Shown here in pieces: positions 21,201 to 31,304 of a DNA stretch of 64,000 nt. The first letter of the stretch is position 1; every line of letters starts with the position of its first letter. The stretch spans positions 8,258,768 to 8,322,767 of the forward strand of contig JAMKCF010000018.1 in assembly GCA_023634235.1 (NCBI GenBank), in the 5' to 3' direction. The DNA is from Pisaster brevispinus (Eukaryota; Echinodermata; Asteroidea; Forcipulatida; Asteriidae). A program made the translations under genes and the position numbers. The notes beneath the pieces were generated by a model, which was given only the letters and a program-made list of their open reading frames with translations, was not told the origin of the DNA and ran no database searches.

Positions 21201-21777
21201 GAAATTACAGATTATTCCAAATTCAGCCACATGCCTTGACACTAGGATCACAAAATACTAGCAGACTACTCGTGACTGCTCGTGTTGAAAAGTTGACATG
21301 GGCTTCCAGTAAATGCGCTTTTGGAATTTTGAAAACTAGAGGATTGGAATGGTTGTACTCCTCCAAAAACCAATTATGTATGTTAACCTTTAATGTAATT
21401 GCGAGGGGGGGGGGGGGCTGCATTGCATTGGCAAACAGGATTTCTGCATGTCACTAATAATGACATCAGCATTGTGCCAAACGCTAAACTGAGCATTTCA
21501 TCAAACTTTTCTTCCTATAAATCGGGCAAACACGTAGAGGTCTGAGGCAAAATAATCAAACCACGTCCTGTTTGTTAACAAACCCAGGAGAGAAAGTGGA
21601 GCAAAGTTTGCACACAAGTCACTAAGCCCCAGGGCAAGAGCCGAGACACTCAGGGCTATATCACTCAACCCTGGGATGGAGCCGGGTTGACTTTTACAAA
21701 CCCCTCTCTGAAGTTTCAAAGCGTCTCAAATGTCAGAAACAATTTGTGGGAAACTAAAAAATAAATTGTCCCCATAG

Positions 21778-21905
21778 TGAACCAAATTGCACAGAGTGGC
21801 TAAGCAGGACATTCTTAATCTATTCGTTAAAGAGAATGAAAGGGAACCAGCCAAAGTCTGTAGCAAACAAATGGCATTTTGGCTGGTAATTAGTTTTGAA
21901 TCAAT
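21778..21905. mobile_element. M1 MITE fragment
   Basis: ACCAAATTGCACAGAGTGGC followed by GGGAACCAGCCAAAGTCTG and AATGGCATTTTGGCTGGTAA fits degraded M1 left and central segments. Confidence 0.45.
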
Positions 21906-21942
21906 AGTAGGTATTATGAATTTAAGTTATCATTTTAGGTTG

Positions 21943-22162
21943 ACCAAGAAAAATTTACAAGAGCGGGATTTGAACCTGTGACCTCCATATTAATGTGCCG
22001 GCGCTCTACCAACTGAGTTATAAAGCCAAGATGTTGGCGACCTCCCTAATTTGTCAATATCTTTGTTCGGGGGTGCTAGTCAGAAGCCATTCAACCTGTA
22101 ACTGCCATATAGCCAGGGATCACACCCAAGTTTACGAAACAACCTGGGAAGCAACAGCAGAG
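21943..22162 (-). mobile_element. SINE-N (tRNA-Asn-like head)
   Basis: The plus-strand text shows the inverse: GCGGGATTTGAACCTGTGAC (B box) and CCGGCGCTCTACCAACTGAG (A-box arm). Between them the anticodon loop region reads ATGTTAA on the minus strand, with GTT at the anticodon position. The body follows with TTGTCAATATCTTTGTTCGG and GGGATCACACCCAAGTTTAC. A second copy abuts at 22196. Confidence 0.8.
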
Positions 22163-22195
22163 GGATCACCTTAAGAGGATGCAACTTTTTATTTC

Positions 22196-22350
22196 AACAT
22201 CAAGTAATAAACCACAAGGGAAACTGACTGGGTAGCTTTTAAGATAATGTTAGATTGAACAAAGAAAAAATTGACAAGAGCGAGATTTGAACCTCCAGAT
22301 TAACGTGCCACAGCTCAACCAACTGAGCTCAGTTGCTGGCACGTTAATTT
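22196..22350 (-). mobile_element. SINE-N, second adjacent copy (3' part plus head)
   Basis: AATAAACCACAAGGGAAACTG, then TTGACAAGAGCGAGATTTGAAC, then CTCAACCAACTGAGC. Part of the T-arm is deleted, and the sequence continues with inverted GCTGGCACGTTAATTTTAG. Same orientation as its neighbour at 21943-22162. Confidence 0.7.
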
Positions 22351-22494
22351 TAGTTAAAGGTATATGAAGGTGTATGAAGGTGTATGAAGGTATATGAAAT
22401 GTGTTTTTTTAACAAAAAATAGAAAAGGTTAATTTACAGCTGTTTTAGTGAACTGATTAAACCCACTAAAACGACCTCTTGTATAGAGAGTGTT

Positions 22495-22975
22495 CGAAAT
22501 TGACACTGAACCACAGACCCGAGGCCAGTGATTTTAGCACCGGGCCAGTAAACTCATGACCAGACACAAGTTTGTTGGTATTGTGTATTATTCAAATGAA
22601 TAACAATGCTTCACTGTGTAATGAAAAAAAGGAAGGTTCAAATGATTCAATAGCTCGAGTCCACACTAATGTTAAAAAATTGAAGCTCGATATCCGGACC
22701 TCTGACAACTCGTCATTACTCACTAACGTACGTGCAAGCCTGACTGTACTACTGCGGTCTGGCGCGCAGATGCGAGAACGCGTGCGAGCCAGTGGTGGAA
22801 TGTTTATCTCACAATGCAATTTAGATCAGTTTTTCTCTCAGTGCTTTTTCAAATAAAAACAGTTTATATTTTACAGTGTGGTTAGATTTGTTTTCATTTT
22901 TTCTCAATTGTCTTGTCAAAGAAATTCTTGGGTCCAGTAAAAGCTTTGAGCTACAAGCCCCTGCTGGATTTTTCC
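22495..22975. repeat. Dispersed repeat family Z
   Basis: The landmarks ACCCGAGGCCAGTGATTTTAGC, GGGCCAGTAAACTCATGAC, then (after about 300 bp) GGTCCAGTAAAAGCTTTGAGC and TACAAGCCCCTGC recur in order at 29755-30055. Inverted pieces recur near 59480-59510. The middle differs between copies. No coding evidence despite a G+C-rich centre at 22690-22800. Confidence 0.6.
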
Positions 22976-24270
22976 ACCAAATTTGATGCCCGATAAATCA
23001 AAATTACTTATGGCCTAGTTTTGTTTTAGGAAGAAAAGCATTTTGTGAAAAACTCAGTTATTGAAACAAATGAGATGTTTGAAATCAGTGTTCCCTGGCT
23101 GATGAACTAAGTGAGGTGGTAAAAAAACTCGAATTGATGATTGAAGCAAAATTTACAGCAAACTGACAAGAATGCAGCACTCACACAGCAAGGTGATACC
23201 ACCTTCATGTGAAACATAGAGGTCAAGGAAAGAGCTCATAAATGACAATTTTATATCTGATTATTATTTCCTTTATGGCAAATTTCTGCACAGCGAGGAG
23301 ATGATTTAGGCCAAAAGATAGCGAGGTTGTCGCTGAAAGTAGCCTCACGTTTGAATGTGCAAGGAAACTTATCTGTAGTAAAACTGAAAGAATGCAAAAA
23401 AGTGTGTAAATTTTTGTTGATTTATGCTTCTTTTTAATCTGGTTTTTCTCTTTTATTTTCTGGTTAATTTGGGTTTTTTTTGTACAGTAACCTTGCATAA
23501 CTTTTAACCTTACTGGAACTAGTCTCCTGGTGCAATTTCAGTCTCTCTGGTTGTGTATTTTGCTTTAAACTCTTTGTTATTATTCCATTGTGCGTTTTTT
23601 CAATTCTGTATACTTTTATTGTAAATTTACCTGCTATTCGGCTGATTTGTAAATATTTTCATAAACCGTGAGTGAACGAACAAATAAATGTATACATGTA
23701 CTTTAGTTTCTTCCAATGGATAGTGACCACTTGACGCCACACAGTGTAAAGTCGACCATGTTTACGGGCAATGGTAGTCATTTATTGAGCTCACCACTAA
23801 GCCTAATGCGTAAATACCCCACGAGGCACGCAAAGCTGTTTAAGTTCCTGGTGGGATTAATAGTAGGTGAACCACTGGGCCGCTTCGACAAATTAGAACA
23901 TTTGACGTGCCACAAAGGCGAAACCTGAGTTGCCTGTAAAGATGGCATCTAGCAGACCTGGACTATCACCTTTTGCAAAGGGCACTTCCATTGAAAAATC
24001 TATGGGGACATTTTGAAGGGGCACCAAGGCTAAAACCAGGGCAACGGAGGCCATAGCCTTTGTGTAGTTCCAGGCTTTATCTAGTGGGAGCTGTCTCATT
24101 CCACCCTACTTTTTCCCATGCCCTACCCGGTTTGCCACCCCTTTTTAATATCAAAAGACCCACCCCTTTGGACCAAGCAAACTCATGTCTATTTTATGAA
24201 ATCCATCACCGTCTTCCGTTTACCATCTATTACACTCAGCCTCCACCTGTCCAGAGGTCTGTTTTTAATA
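22976..24270. other. No gene recognised
   Basis: AT-rich sequence with short open frames only. A frame on the minus strand at 23893-24099 (KAWNYTKAMASVALVLALVP) is open but has no family resemblance that I can name. Confidence 0.4.
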
Positions 24271-24284
24271 CTTGAATTGCCGAG

Positions 24285-24398
24285 GATGATTCCAGCGTTA
24301 GTGATGAGCAGGACAAGTTTTACCTCGGCGTGGCGAAGAAAAGAAAACCGCAACGCTATGAGTCACACATCCTTGGATTAGCCGAACACGTTGCCTAG
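24285..24398 (+). CDS. Possible terminal exon or gene fragment, unknown
   Basis: The plus-strand frame from GAT at 24285 to TAG at 24396 encodes 37 residues, beginning DDSSVSDEQDKFYLGVAKKR and ending HILGLAEHVA. It has an acidic serine run followed by a basic KKRKPQR patch, and coding-like codon choice inside AT-rich DNA. A TGA lies in frame 12 bases upstream. An AG directly before 24285 could be an acceptor, but the tract upstream is only moderately pyrimidine-rich. It may be the tail of a nested plus-strand gene or of a transposon protein. Confidence 0.25.
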   Translation, partial: DDSSVSDEQDKFYLGVAKKRKPQRYESHILGLAEHVA

Positions 24399-24399
24399 T

Positions 24400-25990
24400 C
24401 ATACCGGACGGCAAAACTATTTCACAATTTAATTTTTTAGTGAACTTCAAAAGTTTTAATTCCTTTTTTTTTTAATGGGCCTATAGACCATGAAACCTTT
24501 GCTTTATACAAAAAGAGTGACCTTGTACATTCCAGGGCCTTTCTGGCAGGCGAGATATGGCACTGGTCATATGAGAAATTTGTGAAAGCTGAAACAGTTT
24601 TGAGATGTGCCCCCTTTCTCCATAGCAAAAGTTGATAGAAATCAGACAGTGCAAACTCCAGAAAATGTCAGTTTTTATGTTTTCTTTCACTTGTCATGTC
24701 AAATTGAGAAAACAGCAAAAACTGTAACAATATTTCCATCAAATCCATCCATGTTTAACAAGGTTACAGTGGGTACCAACCGCATCAATGGCCATATTGA
24801 GAGTAGCATTCTAACAGACACCACAGAAATTTTCCAAAGTGTCCTGCTTTGGAGATCAACATTTTTCGACATACCTTTATTGATTTCTGATCAACTTCAG
24901 ATGAAATAATTTTGCAGGGTTATTTGTACCATTACCATCTTCATAACAAGTAAACTTTCGGATAAAAATTAAACACAATTTTTTTTCGTGGTCATTACCA
25001 AAGTTTGACCCTACCTTTAAATGACTGTGTAAGGTCATCTGTTTGGAACAAGTTAAACCAAAATGTAAAAAAAATAGACTACGCAAGTCTCTCTTGTATT
25101 TGAACTTCCGGGATCAAGTTGGTCCCAACCCTTTTGAGATTGACATGTGCATGATTATGCCTTCGTCAAATAGTTTAGTTTAACATAGTTTATGGCTGTA
25201 TAAATTATATTATGTTGTAGTGAAAGTAAAGTCTAGCCATGAAATATATGAAAGTATATTCAATTGAACAAATTATCAAAGAAAACCCAAGATTAAGACT
25301 TGACCTCTGTTTCCCGTAACTTTTACCCATCTGACGTTCATGCTTTAAACCTACGTAATGGTTGCACAAACTTAGGGTGTGATTGGCAAACAGAGTTTCT
25401 AATCAAACAAGCACCCCTGTCCCAATTTAAAAAAAAAAAGGTAAATGCTAATTTTAACAATTTATTTGTACTATATAAAAAGTGAAATTGTATTTATAAC
25501 CAAACGTATGGGTGTTTTTATTTTCAGGAATTTTGCATAAATAGAATTTAAGAATGCTTGATTTCACAGAAAAATATAGTCTTCAAACACGTTGTTTTCT
25601 CGTTTTCGATACCCCCCGAGACTTGTACAGTCTATATAAAACTGGCACGGGATCTGTACAACTTGAAAGTACAAATTGGAATATCAAAACCACATGCCGT
25701 AAACAAGCAGTGTGAGAAACCTGCGAATTTAACCTTGGAGGGTGTGTGAGAGGGCAATTTTACATCATTGGGGCATCCGTTATTTGGACGGGTTGTGAAA
25801 CTGTTCCTTTACTGAATGCTTCTTGACTCAACTCCAAAATTAGAAATCACTTTTGAAAGTTTGAAAACTTAATTTGATGCTTGAGGCTGCAGGCAAGTAA
25901 TCATGGGTGGTTGGTTGCAATATGTGTGTAGGTAGCTCTATAAACATTTGAGACATGATCAACTTGAAATTGGGGTTGGTTTTGAGTGAC
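24400..25990. other. No gene recognised
   Basis: AT-rich sequence with poly(A) and poly(T) tracts. I find no supportable exon, SINE head or complete MITE. Confidence 0.45.
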
Positions 25991-25999
25991 GTGTCACAG

Positions 26000-26350
26000 C
26001 CAAGTGGTACAGTGCAAACTCATGTTCTGGTGGCTAAATCCCCGCATTTGATAAATCCCCGGATTTGATAAGTCCCCGGATTTGATAAATTCTCGGATTT
26101 GAATCCCAGTCGTGACACTCATGTCCTTGAGCAAGACAGTTTCATTTAATTGCTTCTCATCATCCAGGAGTGAATGGGTACCTGCTTAGGGTAGGGGGTT
26201 GTTGATGTGAAAGATTTGCAACATGTGTGCCCATTTGGTTGCCGGTGCTGCATAGTCTTAAGGAGTTGAGATGGTTTTTTGGAATGCTTAGGGACGGAAG
26301 GATGAACAGAGGTAATGATAATGCAAGGCGCTTTGAATGAGGTGCCTCAC
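26000..26350 (+). mobile_element. SINE-L2 (GTAAATGGGTACC-type body) with B-box tandem expansion
   Basis: The head GTCACAGCCAAGTGG and TTCTGGTGGCTAAATCCCC leads into a small tandem array (26036-26107), then the B box GGATTTGAATCCC and CAGTCGTGACACTCATGTCC. The body has TTGAGCAAGACAG, ATTGCTTCTCATCATCCAGG, AGTGAATGGGTACCTG and AGTTGAGATGGTTTTTTGG, as in the copies at 62053-62345 and, inverted, at 29209-29690 and 46487-46862. Confidence 0.75.
26036..26107 (+). repeat. 17-bp tandem array at the SINE B box
   Basis: Three units of the type CCCCGGATTTGATAAAT stand before a final CTCGGATTTGAATCCC that is the true B box. The unit is a B-box half (GGATTTGA) plus TAAATCCCC, so the array grew from the B-box itself. 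Confidence 0.85.
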
Positions 26351-26389
26351 TTGGCTTGGCAAAGTGTACAATAAATACACACTATTATA

Positions 26390-26530
26390 GAGTTGTTAAA
26401 ACACAAAGTTAGGCTCAGCATAAACAATATTTCTCACCACTAAAAAGGTTACCAGCCAAAATACTATATCACACATACCAATTGTGACTGGTTTCCCGCT
26501 AAATTTTGCTAGCTGGAAACTTTTAAGCTT
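26390..26530. mobile_element. M1 MITE fragment
   Basis: GGTTACCAGCCAAAATACTA, CACATACCAATTGTGACTGG and TTTCCCGCTAAATTTTGC match the M1 centre and right half. Terminal repeats are lost. Confidence 0.6.
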
Positions 26531-26934
26531 CACTTTCTGCTTAAGAATAATGAGCCAGCTGATCGGCTGAAAAGTTAAAGGAAAGAAAACTTTAAAACAT
26601 TCTCTTCCAGAATTTTTTTTGTCCCCGGCTCTCACCGCCTGACACAAACATTTGATGGGTCATGCAATAATGCAGGCTGACGTTGCAGTTACCATGGCGA
26701 TACGCCTCGTATCGATATATCAGGGTTAGTCATACGGCTGACAAATGAAGCAAATGTCCTGACAACCAGGCGGTATCATGGTACACTACTGAAGCACGTC
26801 TGAAAACCTTCAGACAAGACACAACTTGTAAAAGTTCAGAGAGCGAAACCGGTACTTCCCTAACTGGTACACGTACCAACACAGTTGGCTTGTCATACGA
26901 ATGATGGCAAAACCGGTGTAGATTAGCTGCTTTA

Positions 26935-27390
26935 AAGGTGTAGTATGTGTTGCTATGGAACACTGGTACCGAGGACCTACGGAGCACTGGTGCTAAGGGC
27001 TTACAGAACGCTGGAGACTAGGGGCTACTAAATACTGGAGCCTAGGGGCTATATGGAACACTGCATTGAGCCTATAGGGCCTGCGGAACACTAATGTGTA
27101 GGGCCTACAAAACACTGGTGCCTAGGAATTTTGTATCATTGGTATCTAGGGCCTACGTGATACTGGTGCCTTGGGCCTTCAAGATACTGGTGCCTAGGAC
27201 CTGATGGAACACTAGCCTGGCGCCCCCCATAGGCCTTCAAAATACATGTGTCTAAGGCCCAATGGAACACTGGCGCTGCCTAGAGCCTTAAAAATATTGG
27301 CGCCTTCGGTCTATGGTGCACTGGTCCAAGGGCCTTCAAAATACTGGTGCCTGGGGTCTACGGAACACCAGTGCCTAGATATAAATACCT
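26935..27390. repeat. Minisatellite of GGAACACTGGTGCCTAGGGCCTAC units
   Basis: About 18 degenerate units of 24 to 26 bp: ACACTGGTGCC, TAGGGCCTA, then GGAAC or AAAAT. Variants are interleaved (CTTCAAAATACTGGTGCC, CCTACGGAACACC). Both unit length and sequence drift along the array. Confidence 0.9.
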
Positions 27391-27742
27391 GGACTCTGCC
27401 AACTCACCTCACTTTCAGTGAGGCAAGATGAAGAAAGGTAGAAACAAACACACATTTGCAAGCAGCATGGATGGGGCTGTTGGTTCATGCCTAACCACCT
27501 TCACAGATCTAATGAACATAATTTATGATTTTGAGTTCATCCCAGGTCTGCTCCTCACTTTAGGAAGTCCCTCCTTCCCCAAAACTAAGGAAATAGATTG
27601 ATGTGTCTGAAGTGAAACACTAGATAAGTTTCTTTATAGCCTCCCATTCAGTGAATTACAGTCTGTCTGGGTTCAAATTAACCGAGATTTGAAAAACAGA
27701 AAAAGAAAACTAAAATGCAGGATGCTATTTCGGTCTTGTAGT

Positions 27743-28086
27743 TAAAGGTGTACAGGATTGGTAGAGCTGACAAAATAGTCACAGACAGTGCTCATGTTTT
27801 GTGTGAACAACCACATGAAACAACAAACCTGTGAAAGTTTGAGCTTAATCCGTTGTGTGAGTCAGGAGAAAATAGTGAAAAACCATGCACAATGTTCAGC
27901 ATGTTCAGCTTTTGTAATTTTTTTAGGTTTTGATTCGGATGCAATTTTCTCGAATATGACTTCATTTCAGAGAGAAATATGCCACAGAAAAAAATGATTC
28001 ATGTACGAACTTTGTAATCAGTAAGGGTTCAGACTAAAACTAAACAATTATGTTTTTTAGTTCTTACCAAATCCTGTACAACACAT
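27743..28086. mobile_element. MITE family C, full length
   Basis: The left end AAAGGTGTACAGGATTGGTA and right end TACCAAATCCTGTACAACAC are inverted. Between them lie TGACAAAATAGTCACAGACAG, ACAACAAACCTGTGAAAGTT, AAATAGTGAAAAACCATGC and GACTTCATTTCAGAGAG. About 344 bp, noncoding. Confidence 0.8.
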
Positions 28087-28136
28087 TTGAAAAGACTCTA
28101 AGAAGGAGAATGAGGTCGTTTCAAAATCAAGTGACT

Positions 28137-28242
28137 TTGGCTGTTGGCTCTGGCTTTGGCCATTGGCTCTGTCTATGGCTATTGGCTCTGGCTATTGGCT
28201 CTGGCTATTGGCTATGGCTATTGGCTATGGCTATTGGCTGCA
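28137..28242. repeat. 12-bp tandem repeat (TATTGGCTCTGG)
   Basis: Eight to nine units alternating TATTGGCTCTGGC and TATTGGCTATGGC. The open frames (ALAIGSVYGYW) over it are by-products. Confidence 0.9.
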
Positions 28243-28299
28243 ATGACAATGTTGAAGAATAGGATTTTTTGGAAAACAGGATTTTGTGCTATGTTTGAC

Positions 28300-29200
28300 A
28301 ACACCAGGGAAGAAAACACTGATGAGCCAATCTGATTGCCACTTTGTCAAAAGTTTCTCTCTCAATATACAAACATGTAGATTGATTTCTTAAAAGGTGC
28401 AAAGTGAGCCATCTACAGAGGCCAGCTGCAGAAATTCTGCCATTTAGCTGCCATTCATGTTAAAAAAATTAAAAAAAATCAAAATTGTAGGTGTACGTGT
28501 GTCAAAAGAAATAACTGCAAATCGAAATTCAGTTTACAACTGAAAAAAGCAGGGTTTTTTAAAGGTGAAAAATGCCCAGCAGCCCGTCATGTATGTGCTG
28601 TCCATTGTTATTGGTCAACCTTGTTTTGATTGTCGACCTCCATGCCTGATGGGAAGATGGACAAACAATTCTTCTTCTGTTTCAGGAAATTCACAGTTGC
28701 ATTCTGGGAGAACATCGATCTAAAATATCTGCTTCATCTGAGGCATTATTTTGTTCTTCAGGGTACACTAAATAGTCTGTCAAAATTTAAATATCAAAAT
28801 TCTGGGTGGGTGGGTCAAAACAAATTTGAAAAAAGATTGACATTTTATAAACATTGATTATTCTGAATGGCCTTAATAATCCACCGGTAAAGTATACTTC
28901 CAAAAAACCATCAGTATAACTTTGTTGGCGATTTTGAAAGGAAACTGTCCTTTCCAAAAGGTTTGATTGCAATTTCCTGAACTAGATACTTGCAGACGCC
29001 TGATTGAAATTGGCAAATTGGGCGCGATGGACTCGTCTATCTAAACAAGAACATCATGAGACGTGGGTTGACACACTCACTTATTACTCACCCTTAGAGT
29101 ACAAGAGGGGTTGACGATGAATTGTTAGGTCAAGTAGTGACCAAGTGAGAGTAGACTTTTTCATTGTTCTATACATCAGTTTATCAAATGCTTTTAATAG
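28300..29200. other. No gene recognised
   Basis: AT-rich sequence with no supportable exon or complete element. Confidence 0.45.
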
Positions 29201-29208
29201 CTATGTAA

Positions 29209-29690
29209 TAATAAGAAGAACAGTGGCTTCTTATATAGTGCTGAAAACTGTCCCTCAGTGACACTTATTAATTATTAATTATCCCTGGTCACTGGGCCAT
29301 TTATTTAATTCCTAAATCCATCTCAGCTCCCTGGGGAGTATACAGCCTGTGCTGCCAAACATGTAGCGCACCAAGCTAGTTCAATCACAAGAACCATCTC
29401 TGCCCTCACAGGTACCAATTTACCCCTGGGTGAAGAGAAGCAATTATAGTGTCTTACTCCAGGACACAAGTGTCATGACCGGGATTCGAACCCACACCCT
29501 GATGACTCAGTCATCAGAACTGGAGTCTGAGGCACTTAACCGCTCGGCCACGACACGCCACAAGTGTCTTACTCCAGGACACAAGTGTCATGACCGGGAT
29601 TCGAACCCACATCCTGATTACTCGGCCACCAGAACTCGAGTCCAATGCACCACTGAACCACTCAGCCATGATATACATGTATATACATAT
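29209..29690 (-). mobile_element. SINE-L2 with duplicated tRNA-like head
   Basis: Minus strand. The body (CCCTGGTCACTGGGCC, CATCTCAGCTCCCTGGGG, AGTATACAGCCTGTGCTGCC in plus text) is followed by two heads. Each has GTGTCATGACCGGGATTCGAAC (inverse of the B-box arm) and an A-box arm (AACCGCTCGGCCACGACA; AACCACTCAGCCATGATA). The heads start at GTCTTACTCC 29451 and 29566, 115 bp apart. The first head is almost identical to the one at 46773-46862. Confidence 0.85.
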
Positions 29691-29754
29691 CATCTTGTTA
29701 GTGCAAAAAATGTTGTAACTTGACTTTGTTATGTTGATCTCTTTGGAGTACACC

Positions 29755-30055
29755 GGGACTGGAAATTTACACTGGACTGCCAGCCCGAGGCCAGTGTTTT
29801 TAGCTATGGGCCAGTAAACTCATGACTGGACAAGTCTGATGTTCAAATGGTGACTTTGAGTCTGATAAACATCGATTATGTAGAGTACTGAACTATACTC
29901 ACTGATAACACAAATGAGATCAATCTTCCCTTTGTACTTTGTTCGAATGTTCAACGGTGTAGATCGGGGTTTTTTTCTCATTTTGATTCTGGTCTTGTAA
30001 AGAAAATTCTGGTCCAGTAAAATTTGGAGCTACAAGCCCTGCAGTCCTGTGGATT
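29755..30055. repeat. Dispersed repeat family Z, copy 2
   Basis: CCCGAGGCCAGTGTTTTTAGC, GGGCCAGTAAACTCATGACTGG and, further on, GGTCCAGTAAAATTTGGAGC then TACAAGCCCTGCAG repeat the landmarks of 22495-22975 in order. Confidence 0.6.
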
Positions 30056-30475
30056 AGTTCCTAATTTCATACCCTGTATAGCATTGTGTTATGTACTGAT
30101 GGGTAGCGTGGAGCCCTGGGGAGGAGACTGGTCGAGGAAGGGGAGGTTGGGACTTTTGATTGTTGAGTCATTGTGGGATAGGAGATCTGTCCATTTAACT
30201 CCTACTCCCCTTGCAGCCACTGACCACACACTACAGGCACTTTTATTACTCATAATGTTTGTCACCCACGTACCCTACAATTACCTTAGAAACTGTGGCG
30301 TAAACAGCAGTGGGGCAGGGGAGAGAGCACCCCCCTCCTACTCAGAACCAGTGCCCTTACCCCCACCTCTTGTCCCTCCTAAAAGCCCCCCAAGTTATTT
30401 CTTTGCTCCTACTTGCCTCCCAAATGAAATTGTCTAGTTATTTACGCACCACTGTTTAGAAACAGACTGGTTCAT

Positions 30476-30660
30476 TTAAAGATCAAGAAATAAACCACAA
30501 TGGAAACTGACTGGAATTTAAAAAAAATATAACTTGGGGTTGAATCAAGAAAAAAAATGACTACAGCGGGACTTGAACCAACGACCTCTGGATTAGCGTA
30601 CCGGTGCTCTACCAACTGGTTCACGCTGGTATCAGCGATGTGGAATAACCAAAATGAAGA
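30476..30660 (-). mobile_element. SINE-N
   Basis: AATAAACCACAATGGAAACTG, GACTACAGCGGGACTTGAACC, ACGACCTCTGGATTAGCG and GGTGCTCTACCAACTGG match the SINE-N consensus in inverse. The usual body after the A-box arm is missing. Confidence 0.75.
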
Positions 30661-30935
30661 ATCTTGAAAGATGGGCATGGTTGTTTCAATCTCCGTCCAG
30701 GCATGGTCTGGATATACAGTCGCAATTCACACTAAAGTTTGACCCTCTACAGTCTACCCAGAAGAGGACCCGTTTCCAAAAGGAGGTCGACTAAAAAAAA
30801 CCAAAAAAACATTCGCATGTCAGAACCACACTGGCAGTTTGGACCATAAAATGGCTAACATGAATGAGTAAAACATTCACCAGCCTAAAAGAAAAACTTT
30901 TGCCATGAGCATGAAGCTAAATCGCTAAATCGTCT

Positions 30936-31077
30936 TGTCGCTGAATGCATGCAAACTGTGAACACAAACATACCAGGGTCGGGCGCAGCAACCAAAAACT
31001 TGTGGACCTTTTTTGCCCTGATGCACTGCGATAATGGCCACTCCTAAGCAAACTATAGAGGGTGCACTGTATTGTGA
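30936..31077. mobile_element. MITE family V, right half
   Basis: GAACACAAACATACCAGGGTC, TTTGCCCTGATGCACTGCG and ACTATAGAGGGTGCACTGTATTG align with 1664-1781. The left terminal repeat is not present. Confidence 0.55.
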
Positions 31078-31149
31078 ATCACCGGTATACAAAAAAGGTT
31101 TTTTTTTCTACAAGTGACTGATGAAATGGTGGAAGATTATTCAACTTAC

Positions 31150-31304
31150 CGGAAAGTTTGATAGGACGACCAGGCCGGCTGCAGCCACAAGACTGCACAG
31201 CATACCTGCGATGTTGACACGACGGAAACGCCATAATCGATTCTCCTGAAATCTGTCCTGGAACTGTCTGACGTGGTGGTAGCGGACGTACGCCGTTAGT
31301 AAAA
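31150..31304 (-). CDS. DRAM-family protein, exon with helices 2 and 3
   Basis: A minus-strand acceptor TTTTCATTTGTAG precedes 31304 and a consensus donor CCG|GTAAGTTGA follows 31150. Length is 155 nt: two bases complete a Phe codon and 51 codons follow. It encodes LLTAYVRYHHVRQFQDRF, a basic loop (WRFRRVN), then the helix IAGMLCSLVAAAGLVVLSNF and a final Pro. DRAM proteins have the same plan: end of helix 2 with R-Y, a charged loop, then helix 3 closing with I-V-A-N-F-Q. G+C content and CpG use are clearly higher than in the flanking intron. This is the most recognisable exon of the gene. Confidence 0.85.

Larger units (their letters stand above)
9302..31149 (-). other. Unresolved intron interval of the DRAM-family gene (at least one exon not located)
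   Basis: This is 21.8 kb between recognised exons, packed with mobile elements and minisatellites listed separately. By family structure one or two more coding exons should lie here on the minus strand: helix 4, the HD-G-A region and helix 5 start. I looked for H-x-x-G-A reading frames beside splice sites and found none that hold up. The exon may be divergent, or lost if this locus is a pseudogene. Confidence 0.5.

Noticed and set aside
23893..24099. Minus-strand frame KAWNYTKAMASVALVLALVP as a membrane exon of the DRAM-family gene
   Set aside because: Hydrophobic in part, but it lacks splice sites at suitable phase and any DRAM motif.
27400..27445. Plus-strand micro-exon CACTTTCAG|TGAGGCAAG…ATGAAGAAAG|GTAG
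   Set aside because: Only 19 nt. It sits at the edge of a minisatellite and no partner exon is visible.
30024..30437. Plus-strand frame of 137 codons, Pro-rich at its end
   Set aside because: It begins inside repeat family Z, has no good start or splice context, and the Pro-rich part is a CCCC-rich low-complexity stretch.
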